Shown here: piece after piece, positions 8,161 through 16,131 of the stretch
Layout: each line of letters starts with the position of its first letter
Position numbering within the stretch: position 1 is the stretch's first letter
DNA from: Candidatus Kuenenia stuttgartensis
GTDB taxonomy: Bacteria > Planctomycetota > Planctomycetia > Planctomycetales > Planctomycetaceae
Reading direction: 5' to 3'
DNA: 54,402 nucleotides
Assembly (NCBI GenBank): GCA_945904015.1
Contig: CAMDPK010000026.1
Coordinates: 1 to 54,402, forward strand
Position numbers and translations under genes: made by a program
Notes under the pieces: generated by a model
The model's database searches: none
What the model was told of the DNA's origin: nothing
The model's input: the letters and a program-made list of their open reading frames with translations, nothing else

Positions 8161-9347
8161 GATCCGTTCATCCGCGCCAGTTCGCGCAGGAAGTCGAGTG
8201 CCTCGTCGACTTCCATGACCTGCATTCCGCGGACTCGGCCGCCGCGGTCGCATTTTTGGAGCAGCATCAGTTCGTCGAAGTCGGGTGACTCGCGCAGGCG
8301 GTGACGTGCTCGAAAGCCAATCGTACCGTCGGCGACGAGATGGGCCTCCATGTGATGCTCGATGAACCACGCGGTGCGCGGAGTGATGAAGTCGCCCAGC
8401 GCTTCCAGCGCGGCGGTGACGTGGTCGTCGGGATCGAGTCCCTTGCCGACGTCGTGCAACAGCGCGGCGAGCAGGAATTCCTCGTCGTACGGCAACTCGT
8501 CGCGAGCCAGTTCGAAGACTTGCAGGCTGTGATAGAGCACGTCCCCTTCCGGATGATGCTTCTTCGATTGCCCGACTCCTTCCAGCGGCAGCAGCAATGA
8601 GCGAAAAACCTGGAAGGGATCGACCTTGCTCTCGGCATCGAGCACTTCGTCATCGAGTTCGATATCGGGATACTCGTTGCGGAGCAGTTGCTCGAACTCG
8701 GCGAGCGACGCGCGCTCGATCGCTTTTCCGGTGATTGAACTCTTGAAGACGTACGCCAGCTTCTCGACCGGGTAGAGCGTCAGCTCGATCGGGAACCGGT
8801 CTTGAATGTGGATGTGAGTGAAGACCCGCTCCTCGCCATGCTTGCGGACGCGCTTGCTCTCGACGTCGAACGTCATCCCTTCCTGGTCGAGCACCATCGC
8901 GACTGATTCGGCGCTCGAGGTGAAGACGTGCAGGTCGATGTCCGAGCCGTGGCGCACATGCCCGGTCAGCGTGCTGCCGATAAGCTTCGGCTTGAACGCC
9001 GCCAGCAGCCGCATCAGCCGTAGGGCCTCGATGCGCATGTCTCGCAAGTGGTCATGCCGCGAATCCCCCTCGAAGAGAAACGCCATCCGCTGAATCTCGT
9101 CGCGGATTTCGGTGTTGCTCGGCAGGTCGGACGGCTTCACCCAGCCTTGGCAGATGGCCCGCGCAGCCTTGAGCTTGGCTCGGTAATACTCTTTCTCTTC
9201 GCGGCGATACATCAGCCGAGCCGCCTCGAAGACGATCTGCCGCCGCAGTTTTTCGTTGCCACGAGTGCGAGCGGGACGGCGTCTGCCGTCAGATTCCGCG
9301 GGGCCGGACGTGTCATCCACGTCCTCAAGCCGATGGTCATGCGACAT
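8157..9347 (-). CDS. Nucleotidyltransferase-HD domain protein
   Basis: 396-residue soluble protein with two domains. The N-terminal half carries a polymerase-beta-type nucleotidyltransferase motif (GSTLTGHVRHGSDIDLHVF, i.e. G-S-x10-SDID), followed by IELTLYPVEK. The C-terminal half is an HD phosphohydrolase domain (ALLHDVGKG, DDH, and later IEHHMEAH). This arrangement resembles tRNA nucleotidyltransferase/HD and GlnD-like proteins, but it is shorter than GlnD and lacks ACT domains. The start at 9347 has no clear ribosome site; an ATG at 9374 is the alternative. The first 40 residues are charged and low in complexity. Its stop lies in the repeat at 8046-8160. Confidence 0.8.
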   Translation of the reverse strand: MSHDHRLEDVDDTSGPAESDGRRRPARTRGNEKLRRQIVFEAARLMYRREEKEYYRAKLKAARAICQGWVKPSDLPSNTEIRDEIQRMAFLFEGDSRHDHLRDMRIEALRLMRLLAAFKPKLIGSTLTGHVRHGSDIDLHVFTSSAESVAMVLDQEGMTFDVESKRVRKHGEERVFTHIHIQDRFPIELTLYPVEKLAYVFKSSITGKAIERASLAEFEQLLRNEYPDIELDDEVLDAESKVDPFQVFRSLLLPLEGVGQSKKHHPEGDVLYHSLQVFELARDELPYDEEFLLAALLHDVGKGLDPDDHVTAALEALGDFITPRTAWFIEHHMEAHLVADGTIGFRARHRLRESPDFDELMLLQKCDRGGRVRGMQVMEVDEALDFLRELARMNGS

Positions 9348-9434
9348 TGTGCGATGCACCGTTATCAAGCCCATCAAAGCGGTGCCGGGCTGGCGAGCAT
9401 GATACGAGGCGATCCGACTTTGACAACTGGGCGA

Positions 9435-9494
9435 CGTGGAGCACGTTTCCAACGTGCTCGCCTCAACACGGGCACGTTGAAAACGTGCCCCACG
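9435..9494. repeat. Palindromic repeat family A, copy 2
   Basis: Same design as 4556-4610: CGTGG, GCACGTTTCCAACGTGC, spacer, GGCACGTTGAAAACGTGC, CCACG. It lies in the divergent gap between the HD gene and the radical SAM gene, directly upstream of the latter's putative promoter. Confidence 0.8.
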
Positions 9495-9514
9495 TCTTTG
9501 CCGCTTCGCCGTGC

Positions 9515-9520
9515 TATACT
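9515..9520 (+). promoter_or_regulatory. Possible -10 box of the YgiQ-type gene
   Basis: TATACT ends 8 bases before the ATG at 9529. If used, transcription would begin at or within a few bases of the start codon, giving a leaderless mRNA. No matching -35 box at 17 bp is seen, and no Shine-Dalgarno precedes the ATG. Confidence 0.35.
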
Positions 9521-9528
9521 CCCCACCT

Positions 9529-11622
9529 ATGACGTCTCTGAAGATTGATCTGCCGATTATCGAGCATCCCGACACCGACCCTTTAGCCGCGTTGCATCCG
9601 CCGGCGGAACCATCGCGCCGTCCGCGCCCATTACCGATGACGATGGCCGAGGCTCGTAATCGCGGCTGGAACGAGCTCGATGTCGTGTTCGTCACCGGCG
9701 ACGCCTACATCGACCACCCCAGTTTCGCGATGGCGATTCTCGGCCGAGTCCTCGAAGCGGCCGGCTTTCGAGTCGGCATCGTCAGCCAACCCGACTGGCA
9801 TTCGTGCGACGCTTGGCGGACGTTCGGCAAGCCTCGGCTGTTCTTCGCGATCAGCGCGGGGAACATGGACTCGATGATCAACCACTACACCGCCAACCGG
9901 AAAGTGCGCAACGACGACGCATACTCCCCCGGCGGCCGCATCGGCTTGCGACCTGACCGAGCGACGCTCGGCTATTGCCAGCGTGCTCGCGAGGCGTACT
10001 CCGGCGTGCCCGTCATTGCCGGCAGCGTCGAGGCGTCGCTGCGGCGACTGGCTCACTACGACTACTGGAGCGACAAAGTTCGCCGCTCGATCCTACTCGA
10101 CGCGAAACCGGACTTGGTCGCATTCGGCATGGGCGAGGAAACGATTCTCGAAATCGCCCGGCGACTCGACGCCGGCCAAACAGTGCGTGATCTGCGAGAC
10201 ATGCGCGGCGTGGCGTATGTGCTGGGGGCGAAAGAGTCGGCGGAAATGAAGAACGAAGAACGAGGAACTAAGAATGTGGAACGGAAAGCCAGCGCCGATC
10301 CCGCTCTTGCTTTTCAATCTTCATTCCTCGTTCTGCCTTCATTCGAGGCCGTCGTCGCCGACAAGCCGACCTTCGCCGAGGCCACGAAACTCATCCACAA
10401 CGAAACGAATCCGTACAACGCTCGCGGGCTGGTTCAGTTTCACGACAAGCAGGCGGTCGTCTGCAATCCGCCGTGCTTTCCGATCTCGCAGGCGGCGATG
10501 GACGCGATCTACGCGCTGCCGTACACGCGGCGGCCACATCCGAGCTACAAGGAAAAGATCCCCGCGTTCGAGATGATCAAGGACTCGGTGACGATCATGC
10601 GCGGTTGCTTCGGCGGCTGCACGTTTTGTTCGATCACAACGCACCAAGGGCGGATCATTCAGTCGCGCAGCCACGATTCGGTCATCGGCGAAATCGAGAC
10701 AATGACCCGCGATCCGCAGTTCAAAGGAGTCATCAGCGACATCGGCGGCCCGACCGCGAACATGTACGAGATGCGTTGCTCTCGCCCGGAAGTCGAAGCC
10801 AAATGCCGGCGGCAATCGTGCGTGCATCCGACGATCTGCAAGCTGCTCGGCACCGATCACGGGCCACTGGTCAAGCTGATGAAAGATGCTCGCGAAGTCC
10901 CCGGCATCAAGAAGGTCTTCGTCGCCAGCGGCATCCGCATGGACCTCGCGAGACGCTCGCCCGAATACATGCGCGAGTTGGTTCGTCATCACGTCGGCGG
11001 TCACTTGAAGGTCGCGCCGGAGCACTCCGACACCGGAGTCCTCAATTTGATGCGCAAGCCAGCCAGCGATGACTTCGATAAGTTCGCAGATGTGTTCGAG
11101 CGCGAATCGAAGAAGGCCGGCAAGACGCAGTACATCATCCCCTACTACATCGCCAGCCATCCCGGCAGCGACTTGAACGCGATGATCGACCTGGCCGTGT
11201 TCCTGAAACGCAACGGCTATCGCCCGGACCAAGTGCAGGATTTCATTCCCGCTCCGTTCGATGTCGCCACGGCGATGTACTACACCGGCATCGATCCGTT
11301 CACGAAGAAGCCGGTCTATGTCGCTCAGCACCTGCGCGATCGCAAGCTGCAACGCGCGTTGATGCAGTTCTTCAAACCGGAAAACTACTTCGAGGTCCGC
11401 AAAGCTCTCGAACAAGCTGGCCGCCAAGATCTCATTGGCCCCGGCTGCGACAGCCTGATTCCCGACCAGCCGCCGCGCGAGGCTCTTGAGCATCGCCGCA
11501 AAGAAGCCAACTCGAAATTCAAAGGCGAGTTCGTTCACAAGATTCCGCCGACAACGAAAAAACAATCCCGTCACGGCCCCGGCCAAGGCTATCGACCCGG
11601 CCGTCGCAGCACGTCGGAGTAA
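9529..11622 (+). CDS. ygiQ: YgiQ family radical SAM protein
   Basis: 697-residue cytosolic radical SAM enzyme of the YgiQ (UPF0313) family; the reaction is not established. N-terminal part: cobalamin-binding-like Rossmann segment (VVFVTGDAYIDHP, VGIVSQPDW). The cluster-binding motif is RGCFGGCTFCSI (CxxxCxxC), preceded by PYTRRPHPSYKEKIPAFEMI. Later family signatures are GPTANMY, KVAPEHSD, YIIPYYIASHPG and VQDFIPAPFD. The C-terminus is a basic tail. Between about residues 237 and 274 is a lineage-specific insertion encoded by heptanucleotide repeats (see 10248-10344). The ATG at 9529 is the better start; an in-frame upstream start at 9511 would lie before the TATACT box. Confidence 0.93.
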   Translation: MTSLKIDLPIIEHPDTDPLAALHPPAEPSRRPRPLPMTMAEARNRGWNELDVVFVTGDAYIDHPSFAMAILGRVLEAAGFRVGIVSQPDWHSCDAWRTFGKPRLFFAISAGNMDSMINHYTANRKVRNDDAYSPGGRIGLRPDRATLGYCQRAREAYSGVPVIAGSVEASLRRLAHYDYWSDKVRRSILLDAKPDLVAFGMGEETILEIARRLDAGQTVRDLRDMRGVAYVLGAKESAEMKNEERGTKNVERKASADPALAFQSSFLVLPSFEAVVADKPTFAEATKLIHNETNPYNARGLVQFHDKQAVVCNPPCFPISQAAMDAIYALPYTRRPHPSYKEKIPAFEMIKDSVTIMRGCFGGCTFCSITTHQGRIIQSRSHDSVIGEIETMTRDPQFKGVISDIGGPTANMYEMRCSRPEVEAKCRRQSCVHPTICKLLGTDHGPLVKLMKDAREVPGIKKVFVASGIRMDLARRSPEYMRELVRHHVGGHLKVAPEHSDTGVLNLMRKPASDDFDKFADVFERESKKAGKTQYIIPYYIASHPGSDLNAMIDLAVFLKRNGYRPDQVQDFIPAPFDVATAMYYTGIDPFTKKPVYVAQHLRDRKLQRALMQFFKPENYFEVRKALEQAGRQDLIGPGCDSLIPDQPPREALEHRRKEANSKFKGEFVHKIPPTTKKQSRHGPGQGYRPGRRSTSE
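10248..10344. repeat. In-frame heptamer repeat insertion inside ygiQ
   Basis: Five consecutive 7-bp units from 10248 (GAAGAAC, GAAGAAC, GAGGAAC, TAAGAAT, GTGGAAC). Facing them near 10318-10344 are reverse-complement heptamers (GAATGAA, GGCAGAA, CGAGGAA, TGAAGAT). The whole block reads through in frame, coding for NEERGTKNVERK and a hydrophobic SSFLVLPSF. Confidence 0.8.
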
Positions 11623-11639
11623 TGCGGTCTTGCCATGCC

Positions 11640-11733
11640 GGCCGAATGCCGATCGCTGAAAGCCGACAGCCGCGATACCGTTTTCAGAAAAACGGTATCA
11701 CGGCAATCGGCCATCGGCTGACGGCATTCGGCC
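11640..11733. repeat. Large palindrome family C, copy 1
   Basis: A 94-bp imperfect palindrome starting GGCCGAATGCCG and ending CGGCATTCGGCC. Its centre is GATACCGTTTT-CAG-AAAACGGTATC. It begins 17 bp past the ygiQ stop. Two more copies lie at 33514-33607 and 47674-47775. Confidence 0.9.
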
Positions 11734-11796
11734 GGAAACGCTTTCACTTTCGCGATAGTTTCCTCAGCGTCGTCCGTATCTTCGTCCGAGCACACG

Positions 11797-12393
11797 ATGC
11801 CGCACGTTCCGCCGACACAGCCCAGCTTGCTGGTCCGATTGAAAGACGCTCACGACCGCGAGGCGTGGGAGCGGTTTGTCGATTTGTACGCTCCGCTGGT
11901 TTATGCCTTCGTCCGCAAGCGCGGGTTGCAAGATGCCGACGCGGCCGATCTGACTCAGGACGTGCTGCGGCAAGTCGCCTCGGCGGCGAAGAGTTTGATT
12001 TACGATCCGCGTCGCGGTTCGTTTCGCGGCTGGCTGTTCACGGTCGTGCGGAACCGGCTGACCGATCATTGGCGAGCGTCCGCTCGCGAGGTGCGCGGCA
12101 GCGGCGACAGTTCGCAGTGGCAACAAGCGTCGGAGCAACTCGTCTCTGAATCCGACTCAGCCGAATGGGACGCGGCCTACGAACGGCAGTTGCTGGAGTG
12201 TGCCGCTCAGCAAGTGCGAGCCGACTTTTCCGAAGCGACGTGGTCCGCGTTCTGGCAAACGGCGGTCGAGGGGCGAGACGGAAAGTCGGTCGCGGCGGAA
12301 CTCAGCCTGACGGTCGCGGCCGTGTACCTCGCGAAGGGGCGAGTGATGGCTCGGCTCAAAGAGCAGGTGAAGTGGCTATTGGGCGACGAGTGA
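11797..12393 (+). CDS. ECF-type RNA polymerase sigma factor
   Basis: 198-residue sigma-70 family factor with regions 2 and 4 only. Region 2: REAWERFVDLYAPLVYAFV, then DAADLTQDVLRQV (the -10 recognition helix) and RGSFRGWLFTVVRNRLTDHWR. Region 4 is at about 140-195 (FSEATWSAFWQTAVEGRDG, then VAAELSLTVAAVYLAKGRVMARLKE). It is the planctomycete type usually found near Ser/Thr kinase genes. The next gene, 217 bp downstream on the same strand, encodes a kinase with an N-terminal zinc anti-sigma motif, so the two probably work together. A 28-bp-arm palindrome separates them. Confidence 0.92.
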   Translation: MPHVPPTQPSLLVRLKDAHDREAWERFVDLYAPLVYAFVRKRGLQDADAADLTQDVLRQVASAAKSLIYDPRRGSFRGWLFTVVRNRLTDHWRASAREVRGSGDSSQWQQASEQLVSESDSAEWDAAYERQLLECAAQQVRADFSEATWSAFWQTAVEGRDGKSVAAELSLTVAAVYLAKGRVMARLKEQVKWLLGDE

Positions 12394-12437
12394 AGCCCGC
12401 CTGGCTTTGTCTCAGGTCTTTTCACAAACAAGACTCA

Positions 12438-12516
12438 GAACGCTGATCGACGCTAATCTTCGCTAATAAAGCCAAACAGCGGTTTTAATAGCGAAGATTA
12501 GCGTCGATCAGCGTTC
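12438..12516. repeat. 28-bp-arm inverted repeat between sigma factor and kinase
   Basis: Perfect 28-bp arms at 12438-12465 and 12489-12516 (beginning GAACGCTGATCGACGCTAAT) with a 23-bp AT-richer loop. It lies 45 bp past the sigma stop and 94 bp before the kinase start, so it could attenuate or separate their transcription. Confidence 0.95.
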
Positions 12517-12609
12517 CAAAAGTGCTTTTCGCGATAACTCGCCAGAGCTGGCTCGTATCCGTGGATGGAGTTCGTTACGAAGTTTCGTTACCCACAACGA
12601 GTTCACGCC

Positions 12610-15600
12610 ATGTCCAATCCTTCCGCCGCAACTGCGTGTCCCGATGCCGCTACCTTGCGAGCGTTGTTGGACGGCACACTTCCCGAAGACCAGCAAGCGG
12701 CCACGCAGGCTCACGTTGATCGGTGCCCAACTTGTGAAGCGGCCTTGCGACAGATGACGGCCGGTGGCGAGTCGTGGATCGGGATGGCCGAAAAGCTGAA
12801 AGGCGGAAGCGAAGACGATCCCAAGCTGGCCGCGGCTTTGGAGCGACTCAAGGCGGATGACGGCTCCGGTGCCGAGTCGAGTGAGCCGGCGGCCGAGCCG
12901 CAGCGGACGCTCGATTTTTTGCAGCCGGCGGATGATCCGAAGTTGTTGGGCAAGCTCGGTCAGCACGAGATCAGCGAAGTCGTCGGCTGGGGCGGCATGG
13001 GAGTCGTGCTCAAAGCCTACGATCCGAGCCTGCATCGAGTCGTCGCGGTCAAAGTGCTGGCCTCGCATCTGGCTCATCATGCGGTCGCGCGGAAGCGATT
13101 TATTCGGGAGGCGCAAGCGGCGGCGGCGGTGTGTCATGACAACGTCGTCACGATTCACGCGATTGAAGAATCCGGTCCGCAGCCGAAGATCATCATGCAG
13201 TTCGTGGCGGGCGGATCGTTGCAGGAGCGGATTGATCAGGAAGGGCCGCTCGAACTGAAAGAGATTCTGCGGATCGCGATGCAGACGGCGGCGGGACTCG
13301 CGGCGGCGCATGCTCAAGGAGTCGTGCATCGGGATGTGAAGCCGGCGAACATCCTGCTGGAGAACGGCGTGCAGCGGGTGAAACTGACCGACTTCGGCTT
13401 GGCTCGCGTGATGGACGACGCCAGCTTGACGCTCAGCGGCGTGATCGCCGGGACGCCGCAATACATGGCCCCCGAACAAGCCTGGGGCCGCGATGTCGAT
13501 GCGCGGGCCGACCTGTTTAGCCTCGGAGCGGTCATGTACGCGATGTGCTCCGGCCACTCGCCGTTCCGAGCACGCACAACAATGGCCGTGCTGAAGCGCG
13601 TCTGCGAATCCGCGCCGCGTCCGCTGCGAGCGATCAATCCCGATGTCCCTGCTTGGCTCGTGGCGATCATCGAGAAGCTGCTCGCGAAGAAACCGGAAGA
13701 TCGCTTTCAAACCGCGACGGAAGTTTCCGAGTTGCTGTCGCGCTGGCTGGCTCATGTACAGCAGCCGAATGTTGTTGAGAGACCGCCGTTCGTGGGGCAG
13801 GTTTTCAACCTGCCCGCCCAAGCCGCCACTGAGAACACATTGGCCGGGCAGGTTGAAAACCTGCCCCACGATCACGCGACTCGCTGGAGGCTCAGCCTCA
13901 AGCTGGCTCTCGCGCCGATACTCGTGACGGTCGCGGTGCTGAGTGTCTTCTTGATCCTGATCGTCAAAGAGTCAGGCACGCACAACCTCGGTTCGTATTT
14001 GGGCTTTTCAGTGTTCCAATTGGCGATGACGTTGGCGCTCTGTTCGGCGTTTTTTTGTGCCTGGAACACGACGAGTTGGATCGTGTGGATTGGAGCGATG
14101 CTGTTCTTCCCGGTTGCCGGCAACGCTTTTGTGCTGGGCGCGACGTATCAGCAGCCGTTTCAAGCATCGACGATGACTTTTGGCCTGCAAGCGCTGTTGG
14201 CGTTTGCGTTCTGCTTCGGTCTGTTGTTCGTCCGGCCGCTGTTGACCTACGTTTCTGGCGAGGGGATGCGCGAACGTTTGACCGGCTGGCAACAACTGTT
14301 CGCGGTCGCGTGCTTCACGATCATCGGGACGCCGCTCGTGTTTCTGCTGATGTACTGGTTGTCCTACGAGACTCGACAATTGCCGGGCCCGCCCACCGTA
14401 CGCGGTCCTTCCCAAGTCCTCGTTGTTCCGACAGACAACCCCGTCATGTCCGAGCGAAGACCGAATGGTTTTCCCAATCCTCAGCTTCTGTCGGGAGGAG
14501 GCGCTGCCGGAGTTGGTTTCGGCGGCGATCTGTCTGCCGGTGGTGGCGCTGCCACTGCCGCCCCGATTTCAGAAACCCTCAAGCCATTGCTCGGCCGCTG
14601 GGTGGTCGTGTCGAGCGAAGGAGCGGCTATCGGTTCGATTGCCCCGATGGGGACGTCAGGCGTCAGTTCTGGTGGTTTCCCTTCTGCGAGTGGAATGGCC
14701 GGATTCGGTTCCGGATTTGGAGAGATGATGGGCGGCGGTTCGGGAACCAGCGTTGCCTCGCCGCCGCTGCAATGGATCGAATTTGCAGCCGAGCACGTCG
14801 TCGTTTTCGATGGCCGCCAAGCCAAAGTCTTTGCCGAATTCTCCGAGGACGTCGAGCCGAAGCAACTCACGTTGAAGGATCTGTTCCCCGGCTCGATCGC
14901 CTGGCGAAACGGCATCTATCGCCTCGATCGCGACCGACTCATCCTGTGTTGGACGAACAGCCAACGGCCGATGCCGACGGAGTTCGCTGCGGAGAACTCT
15001 CCGGGCGTGCAATTGCTCGTGCTGCGCCGCGAGTGGATTCCGCTGCCCAACCTCTTGCCGCCCGGCGAGACGCCGCCACCTCCGCCGCGAGCCGTGATCC
15101 CGTTCACGGCCGACGAGGCCAAACGCTTTCAAGACGCTTGGGCAGACTCGGCCAACGTGCCGGTCGAGACCACGAACTCGCTCGGCATGAAACTGCGACT
15201 GATTCCGGCGGGAGCGTTCGATTCCTTCCAACAGAAAATGCTGGATTCCGTGAGTTATCATGCAGACGGCTATGTCGCAGGCCCGGCAGTGCCTCGGCCG
15301 TTGTATGTGGCGACTCACGAAGTGACGGTCGCGCAGTTTCGGAAGTTTGTTGAGGCGACACGTTACGAGACATCGGCAGAACAAACGTCACCGACACTGG
15401 AGCGGCCTACGTGGCGAACTCCCGGAATTGATCAGGACGGCGATCAGCATCCGGTGGTGCAAATCTCCTGGCAAGACGCGAATGCCTTTTGCCGTTGGCT
15501 CAGCGACAGCGAACAGCAGTCCTATCGCCTGCCGACGCTGGCGGAATGGGCATTCGCGGCGCGAGCCGGCCTCACCGTGGAAGCTCGGATCAAACCGCCC

Positions 15601-15927
15601 GCCAACGCGCGTCTGAAGTTTTTCGACACGACTGCTCCGGTGGGCGGAGACACGACCAATCTCTTTGGTCTGCATGACCTGTTCGGCAACGTGGGCGAAT
15701 GGACCAGCCACATCGCCGCACTGAACGAATCGCAGCACCGCATCGCTTTGGGCGGCGGCTTCCGAAACGCAATGACAGATGAAATGACTGGCAGAGACCA
15801 CTTGACGATCCATCATGTCCAAGGCTGGTTAATGCTGCGCCGAGGTGATGACTCCGCTCACTTCGACGACATCGGCTTTCGAGTCGTCCGCGACCTCGCG
15901 AAGGAGGCGAAGCCTCCGGCCGAATGA
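12610..15927 (+). CDS. Zinc anti-sigma / Ser-Thr kinase / FGE-like fusion protein
   Basis: 1105-residue multidomain membrane protein. Residues 10-50 hold a zinc anti-sigma motif (H35-x3-C39-x2-C42). Residues about 115-385 are a Ser/Thr kinase: glycine loop GWGGMGVV, Lys148 in VAVKVL, catalytic HRDVKPAN (Asp242), DFG at 261, and TPQYMAPEQ. Residues about 396-420 are encoded by a palindromic repeat (GQVFNLP). About five membrane helices follow (430-585), then a Gly-rich linker. From about 845 there is a formylglycine-generating-enzyme-like (SUMF1) domain with NSLGMKL, THEVTVAQFRKF, YRLPTLAEWAFAARAG, FGNVGEW and IGFRVVRD. The active-site cysteines of true FGE are not seen, so that domain is probably a binding module. 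The ATG at 12610 begins the anti-sigma motif; the open frame upstream is short and non-homologous. Confidence 0.93.
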   Translation: MSNPSAATACPDAATLRALLDGTLPEDQQAATQAHVDRCPTCEAALRQMTAGGESWIGMAEKLKGGSEDDPKLAAALERLKADDGSGAESSEPAAEPQRTLDFLQPADDPKLLGKLGQHEISEVVGWGGMGVVLKAYDPSLHRVVAVKVLASHLAHHAVARKRFIREAQAAAAVCHDNVVTIHAIEESGPQPKIIMQFVAGGSLQERIDQEGPLELKEILRIAMQTAAGLAAAHAQGVVHRDVKPANILLENGVQRVKLTDFGLARVMDDASLTLSGVIAGTPQYMAPEQAWGRDVDARADLFSLGAVMYAMCSGHSPFRARTTMAVLKRVCESAPRPLRAINPDVPAWLVAIIEKLLAKKPEDRFQTATEVSELLSRWLAHVQQPNVVERPPFVGQVFNLPAQAATENTLAGQVENLPHDHATRWRLSLKLALAPILVTVAVLSVFLILIVKESGTHNLGSYLGFSVFQLAMTLALCSAFFCAWNTTSWIVWIGAMLFFPVAGNAFVLGATYQQPFQASTMTFGLQALLAFAFCFGLLFVRPLLTYVSGEGMRERLTGWQQLFAVACFTIIGTPLVFLLMYWLSYETRQLPGPPTVRGPSQVLVVPTDNPVMSERRPNGFPNPQLLSGGGAAGVGFGGDLSAGGGAATAAPISETLKPLLGRWVVVSSEGAAIGSIAPMGTSGVSSGGFPSASGMAGFGSGFGEMMGGGSGTSVASPPLQWIEFAAEHVVVFDGRQAKVFAEFSEDVEPKQLTLKDLFPGSIAWRNGIYRLDRDRLILCWTNSQRPMPTEFAAENSPGVQLLVLRREWIPLPNLLPPGETPPPPPRAVIPFTADEAKRFQDAWADSANVPVETTNSLGMKLRLIPAGAFDSFQQKMLDSVSYHADGYVAGPAVPRPLYVATHEVTVAQFRKFVEATRYETSAEQTSPTLERPTWRTPGIDQDGDQHPVVQISWQDANAFCRWLSDSEQQSYRLPTLAEWAFAARAGLTVEARIKPPANARLKFFDTTAPVGGDTTNLFGLHDLFGNVGEWTSHIAALNESQHRIALGGGFRNAMTDEMTGRDHLTIHHVQGWLMLRRGDDSAHFDDIGFRVVRDLAKEAKPPAE
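13791..13870. repeat. Palindromic repeat family B inside the kinase gene
   Basis: Perfect 26-bp arms (13791-13816 and 13845-13870), beginning CGTGGGGCAGGTTTTCAACC, with a 28-bp loop. It reads in frame as GQVFNLPAQ ... GQVENLPH in the linker between the kinase domain and the first membrane helix. A half copy lies at 34171-34196. Confidence 0.95.
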
Positions 15928-15947
15928 ATCGAGAACACCAGCGGGGC

Positions 15948-16042
15948 GTGGTACAGATTGGCGAGCGGGGGACGTCAGTCCTCCGAGAATTCGCGAGGCT
16001 GACTCGGGGGATTCACATCCCCCGCTCGCCAATTTGTACCAC
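15948..16042. repeat. Palindrome family D, copy 1
   Basis: A 95-bp palindrome: outer stem GTGGTACAGATTGG with CCAATTTGTACCAC, inner arms around GCGAGCGGGGGA and TCCCCCGCTCGC. It begins 20 bp past the kinase stop. The second copy is at 50976-51071. Confidence 0.9.
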
Positions 16043-16131
16043 AACCTGATTGTGCATTGTCGTCGTCGGCATCTTGAATCCTCGGCAGGCTGGGCTATCG
16101 TGGCGTCAGCTTTTTGGCGAGGGTTGGCGGG

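Noticed and set aside
10339..11586. 415-codon minus-strand open frame opposite ygiQ
   Set aside because: Composition is typical of a reversed GC-rich gene (Arg, His, Asp) and no domain is visible; the plus strand has a clear radical SAM motif.
12508..13875. 455-codon minus-strand open frame opposite the kinase gene
   Set aside because: It is Arg/His/Gln-rich, has no family motifs and lies wholly antisense to a well-supported kinase. High GC content yields many such shadows.
15948..16042. CRISPR array candidates among the repeats
   Set aside because: All repeats are single palindromes or 7-bp tandem units; none shows regularly spaced direct repeats of 24-37 bp with unique spacers, and no cas gene is present.
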